The notes: generated by a model not told the origin, from the letters alone. A stretch of DNA of 64,000 nt from Asanoa hainanensis (GCF_900188485.1 NZ_FZPH01000001.1:558001-622000), one strand, 5' to 3'. Numbered from the stretch's first letter, positions 49,569-59,072 are shown. Made by a program: numbers and translations.

Positions 49569-50765
49569 TTAGGTCGTGGTGACCGGCAGCGTCGCGTAGC
49601 CGCGTAAGACCAGGCGGTCGCGGCGCTCGGCGCCGGTGGCGAGCGACAGGCGGGGCAGCATGGTCAGCAGCAGCGGGAAGGCGACCTGGGCTTCGAGCCG
49701 GGCCAGCGGTGCGCCGAGGCAATAGTGGGCACCGCCGCCGAACGAGACCGGCTGGATGTTGGTGCGATCCGGGTCGAAGCGGTGCGGGTCCGGGTAGCGG
49801 GCCGGGTCCCGGTTGGCGGCGCCGAGCAGGATGGTCAGCTCCGCGCCCGCCGGCAGGGTCAGGCCGTCGCCGGCGTCCAGCGGCTCCGTGGTCGAGCGGG
49901 AGGTGAGCTGCACCGGCGAGTCGTAGCGCAGCATCTCCTCCACGTACGCCGGCGCCAGGTCCGGGTCGGCGCGCAACCGGTCGGCCAGTTCGGGACGCTC
50001 CAGCAGGATCGCGATGCCGGTGCCGAGCAGGTTCGTCGTCGTCTCGAAGCCGGCGACCAGCAGCAGCACGAGGTTCGCGAGGAGCTCCGCGCCGGTCAGG
50101 GCGGCCTCGTCGGCCGCGGCGGCGACCAGCGCGCTGGTCAGGTCCTCCTGCGGGTTCCCCTGGCGCTCGGCGATCAACCCGATGAAGTAGTCCTCCAGGT
50201 CGCGCCCGGCCACGTCGGCGAGGCGCATCTCCTCCTCGGTGCTGATCGGTTCGAGCACCGCCGTCAGGTCCGCGGCGCGCTGGCGGAACCAGGGGCGGTC
50301 GCTCTCCGGGATGCCGAGCAGGGCGCAGATCACCCCGATGGGCAGCGGGTACGCGAACGCGGTCATGAAGTCGGCCTCGGCCGGCATGGCCTTGACGAGG
50401 TCCTCCGCCTGGCCGGCGATCACGTCGCGGAGGGCGGCGACACGCCGGGCGGTGAAGGTGGCGGCGGCCGCACGGCGTACCCGGGTGTGGTCCGGGGCGT
50501 TGGTCTGCAACATGGACAGCACGATCGACGCGACGCCACGGTTGTCCCGCCAGGTCGGCCAGAAACCGTCGTAGTCGGCGGCGTCCGCGACACGCAGGCC
50601 GGGGTCGCGCAGCAGGCGGCTGGTCAGGGCATGGCTGGTGACGAACCAACGGCCGTCCGGCGTGTCGAACGCCGGCGCGTGGGCGCGGAGGACGTCGTAC
50701 GCGGGGTACGGATCGAGGCGTCCGTCCGGCATGAACAGCGACGTCAGAGCGGTCTGAAAGTCCAT
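49569..50765 (-). CDS. Cytochrome P450 (CYP107-like bacterial class)
   Basis: Encodes 398 residues from ATG 50765 with GGCAGGAA just upstream. Landmarks are APDHTRVRRAAAATFTARRV (C-helix), LLLVAGFETTTNLLGTG (I-helix with A-G-x-E-T-T), YVEEMLRYDSPVQLTSR (E-x-x-R), RYPDPHRFDPDR and the haem loop FGGGAHYCLGAPLARLE with the cysteine ligand. It is a soluble monooxygenase needing ferredoxin partners, none of which is adjacent. The class usually tailors secondary metabolites or degrades xenobiotics, but no biosynthetic genes surround it. Confidence 0.93.
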   Translation of the reverse strand: MDFQTALTSLFMPDGRLDPYPAYDVLRAHAPAFDTPDGRWFVTSHALTSRLLRDPGLRVADAADYDGFWPTWRDNRGVASIVLSMLQTNAPDHTRVRRAAAATFTARRVAALRDVIAGQAEDLVKAMPAEADFMTAFAYPLPIGVICALLGIPESDRPWFRQRAADLTAVLEPISTEEEMRLADVAGRDLEDYFIGLIAERQGNPQEDLTSALVAAAADEAALTGAELLANLVLLLVAGFETTTNLLGTGIAILLERPELADRLRADPDLAPAYVEEMLRYDSPVQLTSRSTTEPLDAGDGLTLPAGAELTILLGAANRDPARYPDPHRFDPDRTNIQPVSFGGGAHYCLGAPLARLEAQVAFPLLLTMLPRLSLATGAERRDRLVLRGYATLPVTTT

Positions 50766-50969
50766 TTCCTGCCCCTTCCTGGCCCTCCGCCACCCTAACG
50801 GCCGAGGGCCAGAGTCGACCGGACAGGTGATCATCGTCTGATCCGACGACCGCATTAGGATGAAATGGACGATTCGGACGTTAGGGGATGTTTTCCGCGT
50901 GCTTTTGGGGCCAGATGTCCGCAATGATCTGAACATCCCCGTTCCACCAAGGACATTTCGGAGGAAGTT

Positions 50970-51512
50970 GTGCGCAAGATCGTCGGAATCGCTTCCGCTT
51001 CACTGATCGCCCTCGGGTCCGTCCTCGTCGGTGCCGCGTCGGCCTCGGCCGCCCCGCGTCCGCAGCGCCCGGCTCCGGCCGCGGTGCAGATCCAGTCGAT
51101 CCAGTACGACGCGCCCGGCCGCGACACCCGCACCAACCAGAGCCTGAACGGCGAGTTCGTCACGCTGGTCAACCACGGCCGCCGCGCCGTGAACCTGAAC
51201 GGCTGGGAGCTCTCGGACCGGGCAAACCACGTCTACCGCTTCGGGAACGTCTGGATCGGCGGCGACGGCGGCACGCTCCGCCTGCACACCGGAAACGGCC
51301 GCAACACCAACCGGGCCGTCTTCTGGCGGAGCGGCAACCACATCTGGAACAACGACGGCGACACCGCGACCCTGAGCGGCCCGCGCGGCCGCACGCTCGA
51401 CAGCTGCTCGTACCGCGAGCGCAACGGTCGCGACGGCCGTGACGGCGGCCGTGACGGCCGGGACAACCGCGGCCCGCGCGACCGGGACGGGGTGGGCCGG
51501 GTCGCCTGCTGA
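50970..51512 (+). CDS. Secreted lamin-tail-domain (LTD) protein
   Basis: Encodes 180 residues from GTG 50970 after GGAGGAAG. A clean signal (RKIVGIASASLIALGSVLVGAASASA) is followed by one LTD immunoglobulin-like domain: VQIQSIQYDAPGRDT...LNGEFVTLVNHGRRAVNLNGWELSDRANHVYRFGN...LRLHTGNGRNTNRAVFWRSGNHIWNNDGDTATLSGPRG. The G-E-x-V-x-L-x-N and N-x-x-G-D-x-A-x-L signatures are clear. The last 30 residues are an RDGRDGG-type low-complexity tail rich in Arg/Asp/Gly. LTD domains occur in extracellular nucleases and surface proteins. No catalytic domain is present, so a binding or structural role is likely. Confidence 0.85.
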   Translation: MRKIVGIASASLIALGSVLVGAASASAAPRPQRPAPAAVQIQSIQYDAPGRDTRTNQSLNGEFVTLVNHGRRAVNLNGWELSDRANHVYRFGNVWIGGDGGTLRLHTGNGRNTNRAVFWRSGNHIWNNDGDTATLSGPRGRTLDSCSYRERNGRDGRDGGRDGRDNRGPRDRDGVGRVAC

Positions 51513-51573
51513 CCCAGGCTCGGATCGGGGAGGGCTCCGGTGGCTTCGGCCACCGGAGCTCTCCCGTTTCACG

Positions 51574-52800
51574 CTAGATCTGCTCGACGCGGCTGACGAG
51601 TGGGAGGGTCGCTTCGACCACGCGGTCCCACTCGTAGCAGGTGCCGGCGTCGAACGCGTCGGTGCCCGGCCTGCGGCGGGCGAAGACGCCGCTGCCGTAG
51701 CTGGTGCCGACCAGCAGCGTCGTGCGCTCGTCGCGCAGCGGGTCGTCTTCGGCCAGCGGGATGCCGCGTACCCGGCCGCCCGGTGTGAACGGCACGCCGT
51801 GGCCGACCAGGAAGACCTCGACGCCGCGGCTGTTCAGGTAGGCGTACGTGATCAGGCTGTCCACCGCCATGTACCGCAGATCGCCGATGTTCACGACCAG
51901 GATCGCCGCGTCCTTCGCCTGGGTGGCCTGGTTCTCGATCTGCTCCGACATCGCCGCCAGTTGGGCCGCTGAGGTCAGGCTGACCGGTTCGGTGCGGGCC
52001 AGCACGTCGTACGGCGTCGTGTGCGACGCCGGTCGCGGACCCACCCGGGCGAGCAGCTGGTCCGACGGCCGGATGGCGTTCGGGAGCGGGCCGGGGCGGC
52101 CGAACAGCCAGCCCTGGCCGAGAGTCGCGCCGAGCGAGCGGGCGACGTCCACGTGCTCGTGCCGCTCCACCCCCTCGGCCACGATCTGGGCACCGCGCAG
52201 CATGGCGTCTTCGAGGACGGCGTTGATGACGTGCGAGTCGGCCGTCGTGTCCTGGATGATCGTCCGGTCGAGCTTGATCACGTCGGGGTTGATCAGCGGC
52301 ATCGCGGCCAGGCTCGCGGGGTCGGCACCGATGTCGTCGAGCGCGATCCGCGCGGTGCGCTTGCGCGCGTCACCGACGGCGTCGAGCAGGCCCGCGGGGC
52401 GGCGGGTGACCGCCTTCTCGGTGATCTCGACGACCACGTTGCTGTCCCCCATCACCTCCGCGTACGCGGGTGTCACTCCATCCTCGGTCTCGTTGCTGAG
52501 CGTGTCGGGGTTGAAGTTGATGAAGAGTGCGAGCTCCGGCATCCCGGCGTCGTGGAACGCCCGGCTCGCCAGGACCGCGCACAACTCGTCGAGCTCGGCC
52601 GCCCGGCCGGCCTCCGCGGCCGCCGCGAACAACGCGGCCGGGGTACGCAGCCGGCCTTCCGGCCCCCGGGCGAACGCCTCGTAGCCGACCGGCCGCTGGT
52701 CGACGAGCGACACCACCGGCTGGAAGACCGGCTCGATCAGCCGCTCCCGCATGATGTCGTCGAACTCTTCGTCGAGCGGAAGGTCTACCTCGAAGCCCAT
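51574..52800 (-). CDS. EAL-domain protein with C-terminal DICT sensor domain
   Basis: Encodes 408 residues from ATG 52800. The EAL domain (about 18-245) reads IEPVFQPVVSLVDQRPVGYEAFARG (EAF for EAL), LFINFNPDTL, VVVEITEK, RIALDDIGADPASL, PDVIKLDRTII, IVAEGVERHEH and LGQGWLFGRP. Most c-di-GMP phosphodiesterase residues are kept, with the loop DDFG altered to DDIG. A C-terminal DICT domain (AAILVVNIGDLRYMAVDSLITYAYLNSRGVEVFLVGHGVPFTPGGRVRG) would sense a signal. It is cytosolic. It probably degrades or binds c-di-GMP, a controller of development in actinomycetes. Divergent from the DUF4328-like gene. Confidence 0.88.
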   Translation of the reverse strand: MGFEVDLPLDEEFDDIMRERLIEPVFQPVVSLVDQRPVGYEAFARGPEGRLRTPAALFAAAAEAGRAAELDELCAVLASRAFHDAGMPELALFINFNPDTLSNETEDGVTPAYAEVMGDSNVVVEITEKAVTRRPAGLLDAVGDARKRTARIALDDIGADPASLAAMPLINPDVIKLDRTIIQDTTADSHVINAVLEDAMLRGAQIVAEGVERHEHVDVARSLGATLGQGWLFGRPGPLPNAIRPSDQLLARVGPRPASHTTPYDVLARTEPVSLTSAAQLAAMSEQIENQATQAKDAAILVVNIGDLRYMAVDSLITYAYLNSRGVEVFLVGHGVPFTPGGRVRGIPLAEDDPLRDERTTLLVGTSYGSGVFARRRPGTDAFDAGTCYEWDRVVEATLPLVSRVEQI

Positions 52801-52942
52801 ACTTCGAGCCTGCGGTGAAGGCCGTGTCACCGCCACCGCTTCTGGTAGCTCGGGTCCGTTTTTATCCCGACGAAGAGCCAGTAAGAACCCATAGCGGGAC
52901 GACCGCCATACTCTCCGGAAGCCGCGAAGGAGGTGTCGCCCG

Positions 52943-53635
52943 GTGGCGGACCGGTCCAAAACAACCACGACGAGCCGGCTGGCGGTGTGGGCGCTGATCG
53001 CGTTCGCCGTCGCCGACGTGGTGCGCACGGTGCTCGCGATGGGCCACTACGAGCAGCGGATCGAGTCGGTGACGCACGGCAACCTCGACCCCCTCGGACC
53101 GGCCCTGTATGCCTATCTCCTGCTTGACCACCTCTTTCCGGCGGGCGTGGAACCATCCACTGTGGGCAATCGGGCATGGGGCGCCACCGCTCTGGTCGCC
53201 GCGACATGCTTTGTCGCTTGGCTTTGTCACGCGGCGCGCGCCTCGCGACGACTCGACGGCACGTCGGCCTCGAGGTGGGCGGCGGCCGGCTGGCTCATCG
53301 CGATCGGCAACCTGGCCAGCCCCGATGCGGCGACGCACGACGCGCGCCCGGCCGGCGAGGCCCCACCGCTCGAACAGCCGCGCCGGCCGGACCACCAAAT
53401 CCGGATCGATCGTTGGCGGACACTCGTCCTCCTTACTGTCGCTTTCGTCGTCCTGCGCCTCCTCTACGACCTGACCACCGCGCGCGGCGGATCCCTGCAC
53501 GGGACCCAGTTCGACATGCGGTATGTCGCCTATCCTTTGTGGACCATCGTCACGGTCCTGGTGGTGACAACGGTGACCCGCGGCATCAGCGTCGTCAGAC
53601 AACAGACGCAACAGCGCCTTGACCGCCTCCCCTGA
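52943..53635 (+). CDS. DUF4328-like membrane protein
   Basis: Encodes 230 residues from GTG 52943, preceded by the strong ribosome site AAGGAGG. Four to five hydrophobic helices are visible. The stretch FVAWLCHAARASRRLDGTSASRWAAAGWLIAIGNLASPDAA, followed after a polar linker by WRTLVLLTVAFVVLRLLYDLTTARGG, matches the W-x-x-R-A-x-x-N...W-x-x-G-x-W-x-x-P-x-x-N-L-x-x-P style of DUF4328, though weakly. No function is known. A 190-base GC-rich gap with no recognisable feature separates it from the convergent arylamine N-acetyltransferase gene. Confidence 0.65.
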   Translation: MADRSKTTTTSRLAVWALIAFAVADVVRTVLAMGHYEQRIESVTHGNLDPLGPALYAYLLLDHLFPAGVEPSTVGNRAWGATALVAATCFVAWLCHAARASRRLDGTSASRWAAAGWLIAIGNLASPDAATHDARPAGEAPPLEQPRRPDHQIRIDRWRTLVLLTVAFVVLRLLYDLTTARGGSLHGTQFDMRYVAYPLWTIVTVLVVTTVTRGISVVRQQTQQRLDRLP

Positions 53636-53826
53636 CCGGGCCCGAGGCTGAGCCCACACGTCGCGACCGGGTGCCTGGACGCGCAAGCGGTGCAGGTGGC
53701 TTGCCGCGCGATGGGCTGAGCCAGCGCCTCAGCCCGCCGCAGACCGACCAGACCAGGCCGCCGCAGCCCGACGAGAGGGTGGGCCGGGCGCTCGCTAGCG
53801 CCGCAGCCGCCGCGGACCGGGTCGCG

Positions 53827-54693
53827 TTAGGACGTAGGGGTCTGGCTCGCGGTCCACGCTTCGTGGGTGGCGCGGACCCGGTCCCACAGGGCTGTCCGTT
53901 CGGCGGCGGTCACGTCGGCCAGGCCTAGGCCGAACAGGCCCGCCAACATCGCCCACCACTCCTCTCCGTTCGTGACGTCGCGGCGGGCGACGCCCGTCGC
54001 GGTGACGGTCGTCAAGGTCAGGCCGCGCAGGATGTCGGCGCCCGCGACGTGGCGGCGTTGGACGGTCAGCGTGCGGACGAAGCCCGACTCCGGTGACGTG
54101 GACAGGTGGGTGTGCATCGCCGCGAAGTCGGCGGGCTTCGCCTCAGCGGCGCGGAAGTCCATGCCGGCGAATCCGCCTGTCGGAGCGTGGGTCAGGCGCC
54201 AGCCGTCGGGCTCGACCGTCGACCGGGCCAGGTGGAACGTGTAAGGACCCTGCTCGATCGGGCCCGACGTCAGTGGAACCGGCTCGTGTAGGCCGTCGCC
54301 CAGGCCCACGTCGGCGAACCAGACGCCGGCCGGGCACTCGGGCGTCGGTAGGCCGTGCACCGTCAGCACCAGGTGGTTGCCGTTGGCGCCGACCGGGCCG
54401 GCGGCCGCGTGGCCCTGGACGCCGCCCAGGTGCCAGCGCACGTCGTAGCCCAGCTCGGTGAGCAGCGCGGACATGCCGCCGTTGAGGTGGTAGCAGTAGC
54501 CGCCGCGGCCTAGTCGGGCGATCCGGACGGCGGACTCGAGCGGGTCGACGGTGGTGGTGCGGCCGAGGTGGATGTCGAACGTGGTGTAGGCGATGCGCTC
54601 GGCATGGGCGCGGTGCAGCGTGGCGAGCGCGGCGGCGCTGGGGGGCTCTGCCCGCACGCCGAGCCGACGGAGGTAGCTGGACACGTCGATCAT
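53827..54693 (-). CDS. nat: Arylamine N-acetyltransferase
   Basis: Encodes 288 residues from ATG 54693. The catalytic triad is clear: Cys67 in RLGRGGYCYHLNGG, His107 in GANGNHLVLTV and Asp128 in WFADVGLGDG, spaced as in characterised NATs. The usual R-G-G-x-C-x-E/F-x-N has His-Leu-Asn here. It moves acetyl from acetyl-CoA to arylamines or hydrazines; in actinomycetes, homologues also close ansamycin macrolactams, but no such genes are nearby. It starts base-to-base against the divergent MFS gene's upstream region. Confidence 0.93.
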   Translation of the reverse strand: MIDVSSYLRRLGVRAEPPSAAALATLHRAHAERIAYTTFDIHLGRTTTVDPLESAVRIARLGRGGYCYHLNGGMSALLTELGYDVRWHLGGVQGHAAAGPVGANGNHLVLTVHGLPTPECPAGVWFADVGLGDGLHEPVPLTSGPIEQGPYTFHLARSTVEPDGWRLTHAPTGGFAGMDFRAAEAKPADFAAMHTHLSTSPESGFVRTLTVQRRHVAGADILRGLTLTTVTATGVARRDVTNGEEWWAMLAGLFGLGLADVTAAERTALWDRVRATHEAWTASQTPTS

Positions 54694-54775
54694 GCCGGTG
54701 ACGCTAACCCGAGGGTGTGACGTTTTCCGGCCCGCGCCGACGCATCCCGGGCGACGCGCCGGGTATGCGGCACGG

Positions 54776-56302
54776 GTGGACGGCCGGCTGCCGGCGGTAC
54801 GCGCGGGGGCCGGGCCGAGGCGTTTGATCGCCCGACTGTCGGAAGCCCTCGGCGGGCCGGTCCGGGCTCGCGTGATCGTCCTGTTGGCACTGGTGCTCGC
54901 CCTGAACTCCGCTGACAGCGGGACGATCGGAGCGGTCGGCGCGCCGCTGGAGGCCGACCTCGGCATCTCGCACGCCCAGCTCGGCTTCTTCGCGACCGTC
55001 TCGTCCGGGGTCGGCGCCATCGCTGCCCCGATAGCCGGCGTGCTCGCCGACCGCACGGCTCGGGTCCGGTTGCTCGCGATCACGATCGCGGTCTGGGGCG
55101 CCTCGATGGTGGTCGGCGGTCTCGCGCCGGACTACCTGTGGCTGTTGCTGTCCCGGATCACGCTCGGTGCCGCGGTGGCCGCGTCGGGTCCGATCGTCGC
55201 GTCCCTGATCGGCGACCTCTTCGCGCCGGGTGAACGAGCGAAGATCTATGGCTGGGTACTCACCGGTGAGCTGGTCGGCGCCGGCCTGGCCCTACTGGTC
55301 GGCGGCGACGTGGCGGCCTGGCTGTCCTGGCGAGCGCCGTTCCTGGGTCTGGCCGTCCTCAGCCTCGGGTTGGCGGCCGCGCTCTGGCGGTTGATGCCCG
55401 AACCGAGCCGCACCGGCGCCAGCCGGTTGCCGCCCGCCACCGGGATCCATCGCATACGGGGGCTCGACCGCGACCAGAACCACACCCCGGACGAAGGCCG
55501 GGAGGCGCGGGACCGCCACGCGGAGCAGGCGGCCGATCGGGGCCGGGAGGTGGTCCTCGGCGAGGGTGTTCCGCCCGACCAGGACAGGGTGCTGCGGGAC
55601 GACCCGAACACCATGACATTCTGGCAGGCGGCGCGGTACGTGCTCGGCATTCGTACCGTGCGGACGTTGATCATCGCTACCGCGATCGGCTACTTCTTCT
55701 TCGCGGGTCTGCGGACGTTCGCCTTGATCTTCGCGCTGGATCGGTACGGCCTGTCGCAAGGCCTGGTCAGCCTCGTGGTCATCCCGATCGGTCTCGGTGC
55801 GGTGGCCGGCACCCTGTTCGGCGGTCGGCTGACCGACCGGGCCTTACGTCGCCGCCACACGCGGGCGCGGGTCACGGTGCCGGCGGTGGCGTACTCCGCT
55901 GCCGCTCTGTTCTTCCTGCCCGGCCTGCTGGCCGCGGAGATCTGGGTGTCCATCGGCTTCTTCACGCTCGGCGCCTGTTGCCTGGCCGCCGCGAACCCGC
56001 CGCTGGGCGCGGCCCGGCTCGACATCGTGCCGGCTGCGCTGTGGGGTCGGGCGGAGAGCGTGCGGACCGTGCTCCAGCTGGCCGCCGAGGCGGCCGGGCC
56101 GATCGCCTTCGGCTTCGTCGCCGACGAGCTCGGCGGCCCGGCCGGGCGCGGCGGCGGCCTGCGCTCCGCGTTCCTCATCATGCTCGTGCCGCTGCTGCTC
56201 AACGGCCTGTTGCTGTTGCGGGCCCGTCGCACCTACCGCACCGACGTGGCAACCGCCGCCGCGGCCCGCCCGGTCGACACCACGGCAGTCGAGCGGCGCT
56301 GA
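54776..56302 (+). CDS. MFS transporter with cytosolic mid-loop insert
   Basis: Encodes 508 residues from GTG 54776; the frame extends to 54692, but that overlaps the NAT start. It has 12 helices: LLALVLALNSADSGTIGAVGAPLEADLGISHAQLGFFATVSSGVGAIAAPIAGVLADRTARVRLL in the first half, with a motif-A-like loop (LADRTARVRLL). The central loop (about 235-300) is a highly charged insert (GLDRDQNHTPDEGREARDRHAEQAADRGREV), longer than usual. The C-terminal half has FGGRLTDRALRRRHTRARV. It resembles spinster-like or DHA transporters. Substrate unknown; no regulator is adjacent. Confidence 0.83.
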   Translation: MDGRLPAVRAGAGPRRLIARLSEALGGPVRARVIVLLALVLALNSADSGTIGAVGAPLEADLGISHAQLGFFATVSSGVGAIAAPIAGVLADRTARVRLLAITIAVWGASMVVGGLAPDYLWLLLSRITLGAAVAASGPIVASLIGDLFAPGERAKIYGWVLTGELVGAGLALLVGGDVAAWLSWRAPFLGLAVLSLGLAAALWRLMPEPSRTGASRLPPATGIHRIRGLDRDQNHTPDEGREARDRHAEQAADRGREVVLGEGVPPDQDRVLRDDPNTMTFWQAARYVLGIRTVRTLIIATAIGYFFFAGLRTFALIFALDRYGLSQGLVSLVVIPIGLGAVAGTLFGGRLTDRALRRRHTRARVTVPAVAYSAAALFFLPGLLAAEIWVSIGFFTLGACCLAAANPPLGAARLDIVPAALWGRAESVRTVLQLAAEAAGPIAFGFVADELGGPAGRGGGLRSAFLIMLVPLLLNGLLLLRARRTYRTDVATAAAARPVDTTAVERR

Positions 56303-56387
56303 CCCCCGGCACGTTCGACCAGGACCTGATCCAGGGCCAGAAGGCATACCGTGCGACACGCGCCCCCACCGCAGGAACGGTCGGGAC

Positions 56388-57491
56388 CTACTCGTCCCGA
56401 GCCGCGGTCACCGCCGAGCCGAGTCGGTCCAGCGCCTCCGCGAACAGGTCCGGCGGCAGGTGGCCGAAGCCCAGCCGGAACACCCGGTCCGACTCGGAGA
56501 ACCACGAGCCGCGGCCCACCCGCACGTCCCGCGACGCCAGCTCCGCGTAGAACCGCGAGACCGACACCTCCGGCCCCAACCGCAGGCAGCAGAGCGCCCC
56601 GGCATCCGGGCGCAACAGCTCCACCGACGGCACCGCCGCAGCCCACGACGTGAGCGTGGCCAGCGCGGCCCGCAACGCCGTCTGGCGTGACCCCAGCACC
56701 TCCGAACGCTGGCGCAGCACCTCCAGCGCCAACGCCTCGTCGACGGCCGACCCGCTTATCAAGCTGGTGAACTTGGCTCGGCGCAGCCGCTCGTAAAGAT
56801 CGGGCGACGTCGCGGTCAGCCAGCCGACCCGCAGCCCGGGCGCGCCATAGGCCTTCGACAGCGACGAGCACGTCACCACCGACGGTCCGAGGGACGCGGC
56901 CGACGGTGCCGGCACACCGTCGTACGCGCCGTCCCGGTACGTCTCGTCCACCAGCACCACGGCGTCCGGGGCCACCCGCGCGACCCCGGCCACCAGCGAA
57001 GCCAGGTCGCGCGCGGCCATCCGTACGCCGGACGGGTTCTGGGGTGAGGCGACCGAGACCAGCCGGGTCGACGGGCGGACGGCCGCCAGCATCGCGGGAA
57101 CGTCGAGCCGATAGCCAGCAGAAAAGGACAGCGGCACCGTCGAGACCGAGGCCCCGAGCGCGGTCAACACCGACACGGCCGGCGGGAAGCACGGCGTCGC
57201 CACCACCGCATGCGCGTCGGCGCCGCAGGTGACCAGGGCGACCAGGAACATCCCCGCGACGCCCCCGGGAGTCAGCAGCACCTCGGAGGCGTCGACGCCG
57301 AGGTCCGAAGCCACCACGGTACGCAGCGCGGCCGAGCCGGGCGTCGTCCCGTACCCGAGGGGCAGGTCTTCGAGACCCGAGGAAGACAGCAGCGAGCCCA
57401 GCAGCAGCGGCGGGCTCGTGCTCTCCGCCAGGTCGTACCGGCACGGCTCGTCGACGAGGTCGGACATCGGCGTGGGCGGGAAGCGGTCCAT
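56388..57491 (-). CDS. PLP-dependent aminotransferase class I/II
   Basis: Encodes 367 residues from ATG 57491. It has fold-type I motifs: LPLGYGTTPGSAALRTVVASDLG, TPGGVAGMFLVALVT, SPQNPSGVRMAARDL (N-P-S/T-G), VLVDETYRDG (the Asp and Tyr that hold PLP), CSSLSKAYGAPGLRVGWLTA with the PLP lysine, and the carboxylate-binding arginine in VFRLGFGHLP. It transfers an amino group between amino and oxo acids or makes a C-S lyase-type product; the substrate is unclear. It lies between two transporter genes and is divergent from the OFA-type MFS gene. Confidence 0.88.
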   Translation of the reverse strand: MDRFPPTPMSDLVDEPCRYDLAESTSPPLLLGSLLSSSGLEDLPLGYGTTPGSAALRTVVASDLGVDASEVLLTPGGVAGMFLVALVTCGADAHAVVATPCFPPAVSVLTALGASVSTVPLSFSAGYRLDVPAMLAAVRPSTRLVSVASPQNPSGVRMAARDLASLVAGVARVAPDAVVLVDETYRDGAYDGVPAPSAASLGPSVVTCSSLSKAYGAPGLRVGWLTATSPDLYERLRRAKFTSLISGSAVDEALALEVLRQRSEVLGSRQTALRAALATLTSWAAAVPSVELLRPDAGALCCLRLGPEVSVSRFYAELASRDVRVGRGSWFSESDRVFRLGFGHLPPDLFAEALDRLGSAVTAARDE

Positions 57492-57665
57492 CCCTCGATG
57501 GTGGCCACGCCAGAGAGCGAAGAGGCAGAGCCAATCAACGGACGGTGGTCCGGTCGGCGAGCCACCACGACCGCTCACCGCACCGCGCGGACCGCGCGCC
57601 TCGACATGCGGGCCATCCATGATCGCCTTAGATTGAAAACGATTCATGCGGCAGGAGGCACCCCA

Positions 57666-59072
57666 ATGGCCCTGTTATCCGCTCTCGATCGTGAGCACAC
57701 CGTCGCACCACCGGGGTTCAGCCGGTGGCTGATTCCCCCCGCGGCCCTCGCCGTGCATCTGTGCATCGGCCAGGCGTACGCCACCAGCGTCTACAAGAAT
57801 TCGTTCGTCGCGCACTTCGGGGCGAGCCAGACCGCGATCGGCATCATCTTCAGCATCGCGATCGTCATGCTCGGCCTGTCGGCCGCGGTCGCCGGCACCT
57901 GGGTGGAGAACAACGGGCCGCGCAAGGCCATGTTCGTCTCAGCCTCGTTCTGGGCCACGGGCTTCCTGGTCAGCGCGCTCGGCATCGCCACCGAACAGCT
58001 GTGGCTCGTCTACCTCGGGTACGGGGTGATCGGCGGCATCGGCCTCGGCATCGGCTACATCTCCCCCGTCTCCACCCTGATCAAGTGGTTCCCCGACCGG
58101 CCGGGCCTGGCCACCGGACTGGCCATCATGGGTTTCGGCGGCGGCGCCCTGATCGCCGGCCCGGCCTCGCGCCAACTCCTGTCGTTCTACGACAGCGGCT
58201 ACGACCCCAACGTGAGCTCCTCGGTCGCGGAAGGCGGCGCGCTCGTCGCGCTCTTCCTCACGCTGGGCATCGGGTACTTCCTGATCATGATGTTCGGGGT
58301 GTTCAACGTGCGGGTGCCGGCCGAGGGCTGGCGGCCGGACGGCTTCGACCCGGCCACGGTCGCCGCCAAGCCGCTGGTCACCACGGCGAGCGTGTCGGCC
58401 GCCAACGCGATCCGTACCCGCAGCTTCTGGCTGCTCTGGATCGTGCTGTTCTGCAACGTGACCGCCGGCATCGGCATCCTGGAGCAGGCCAGCCCGATGA
58501 TCCAGGACTTCTTCCGGGAGGGTACGACGTCGACGGTCGCCGTCTCGGCCGCGGCCGGGTTCGTGGGCGTGCTCTCGCTGTTCAACATGGCCGGCCGGTT
58601 CGTCTGGTCGTCCACCTCTGACCTGATCGGCCGCAAGCCGATCTACATGGTCTACCTGGGCGTCGGCATGGTGCTGTACGCGCTGCTCGCGGCCGTCGGG
58701 CACACCGCGACCGCCCTGTTCGTGCTGCTCGCCGGCGTGATCCTGTCGTTCTACGGCGGCGGGTTCGCCACCGTCCCGGCGTACCTGCGGGACCTGTTCG
58801 GCACCTATCAGGTCGGGGCGATCCACGGCCGGCTGCTGACCGCCTGGTCGGCGGCGGGCGTGGCCGGGCCGCTGATCATCAACGGCTTCCTCGACGCGCA
58901 GGGCAGGCCGGGCTCGCTGACCGCCGAGGCGTACCGGCCGGCGCTGTTCACGATGGTCGGTGTCCTGGCGATCGGGTTCATGGCGAACCTGCTGATCAGG
59001 CCGGTCCCGGAGCGATACCACGAGCAGGCCCAGGCGAACCCGGTCCAACTGGTGGAGGAGAAGGCGGCATGA
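57666..59072 (+). CDS. OFA-type MFS transporter (oxalate/formate antiporter-like)
   Basis: Encodes 468 residues from ATG 57666 with GGAGG seven bases upstream. It has 12 helices, and the OFA hallmarks appear at once: PPAALAVHLCIGQAYATSVYKNSFVAHFGASQTAIGIIFSIAIVMLGLSAAVAGTWVENNGPRKAMF and GIGLGIGYISPVSTLIKWFPDRPGLATGLAIMGFGGGALI, then GRFVWSSTSDLIGRKPIY. It probably exchanges small carboxylates (oxalate, formate, pyruvate, lactate). It is coupled by ATGA to a 32-codon gene encoding a one-helix partner. Transcription may start in the AT-rich stretch around 57620-57650. Confidence 0.88.
   Translation: MALLSALDREHTVAPPGFSRWLIPPAALAVHLCIGQAYATSVYKNSFVAHFGASQTAIGIIFSIAIVMLGLSAAVAGTWVENNGPRKAMFVSASFWATGFLVSALGIATEQLWLVYLGYGVIGGIGLGIGYISPVSTLIKWFPDRPGLATGLAIMGFGGGALIAGPASRQLLSFYDSGYDPNVSSSVAEGGALVALFLTLGIGYFLIMMFGVFNVRVPAEGWRPDGFDPATVAAKPLVTTASVSAANAIRTRSFWLLWIVLFCNVTAGIGILEQASPMIQDFFREGTTSTVAVSAAAGFVGVLSLFNMAGRFVWSSTSDLIGRKPIYMVYLGVGMVLYALLAAVGHTATALFVLLAGVILSFYGGGFATVPAYLRDLFGTYQVGAIHGRLLTAWSAAGVAGPLIINGFLDAQGRPGSLTAEAYRPALFTMVGVLAIGFMANLLIRPVPERYHEQAQANPVQLVEEKAA

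Noticed and set aside
53671-53928. Short plus-strand frame after the DUF4328-like gene
   Set aside because: It runs antisense into the NAT gene, has no ribosome site and shows no protein-like pattern.
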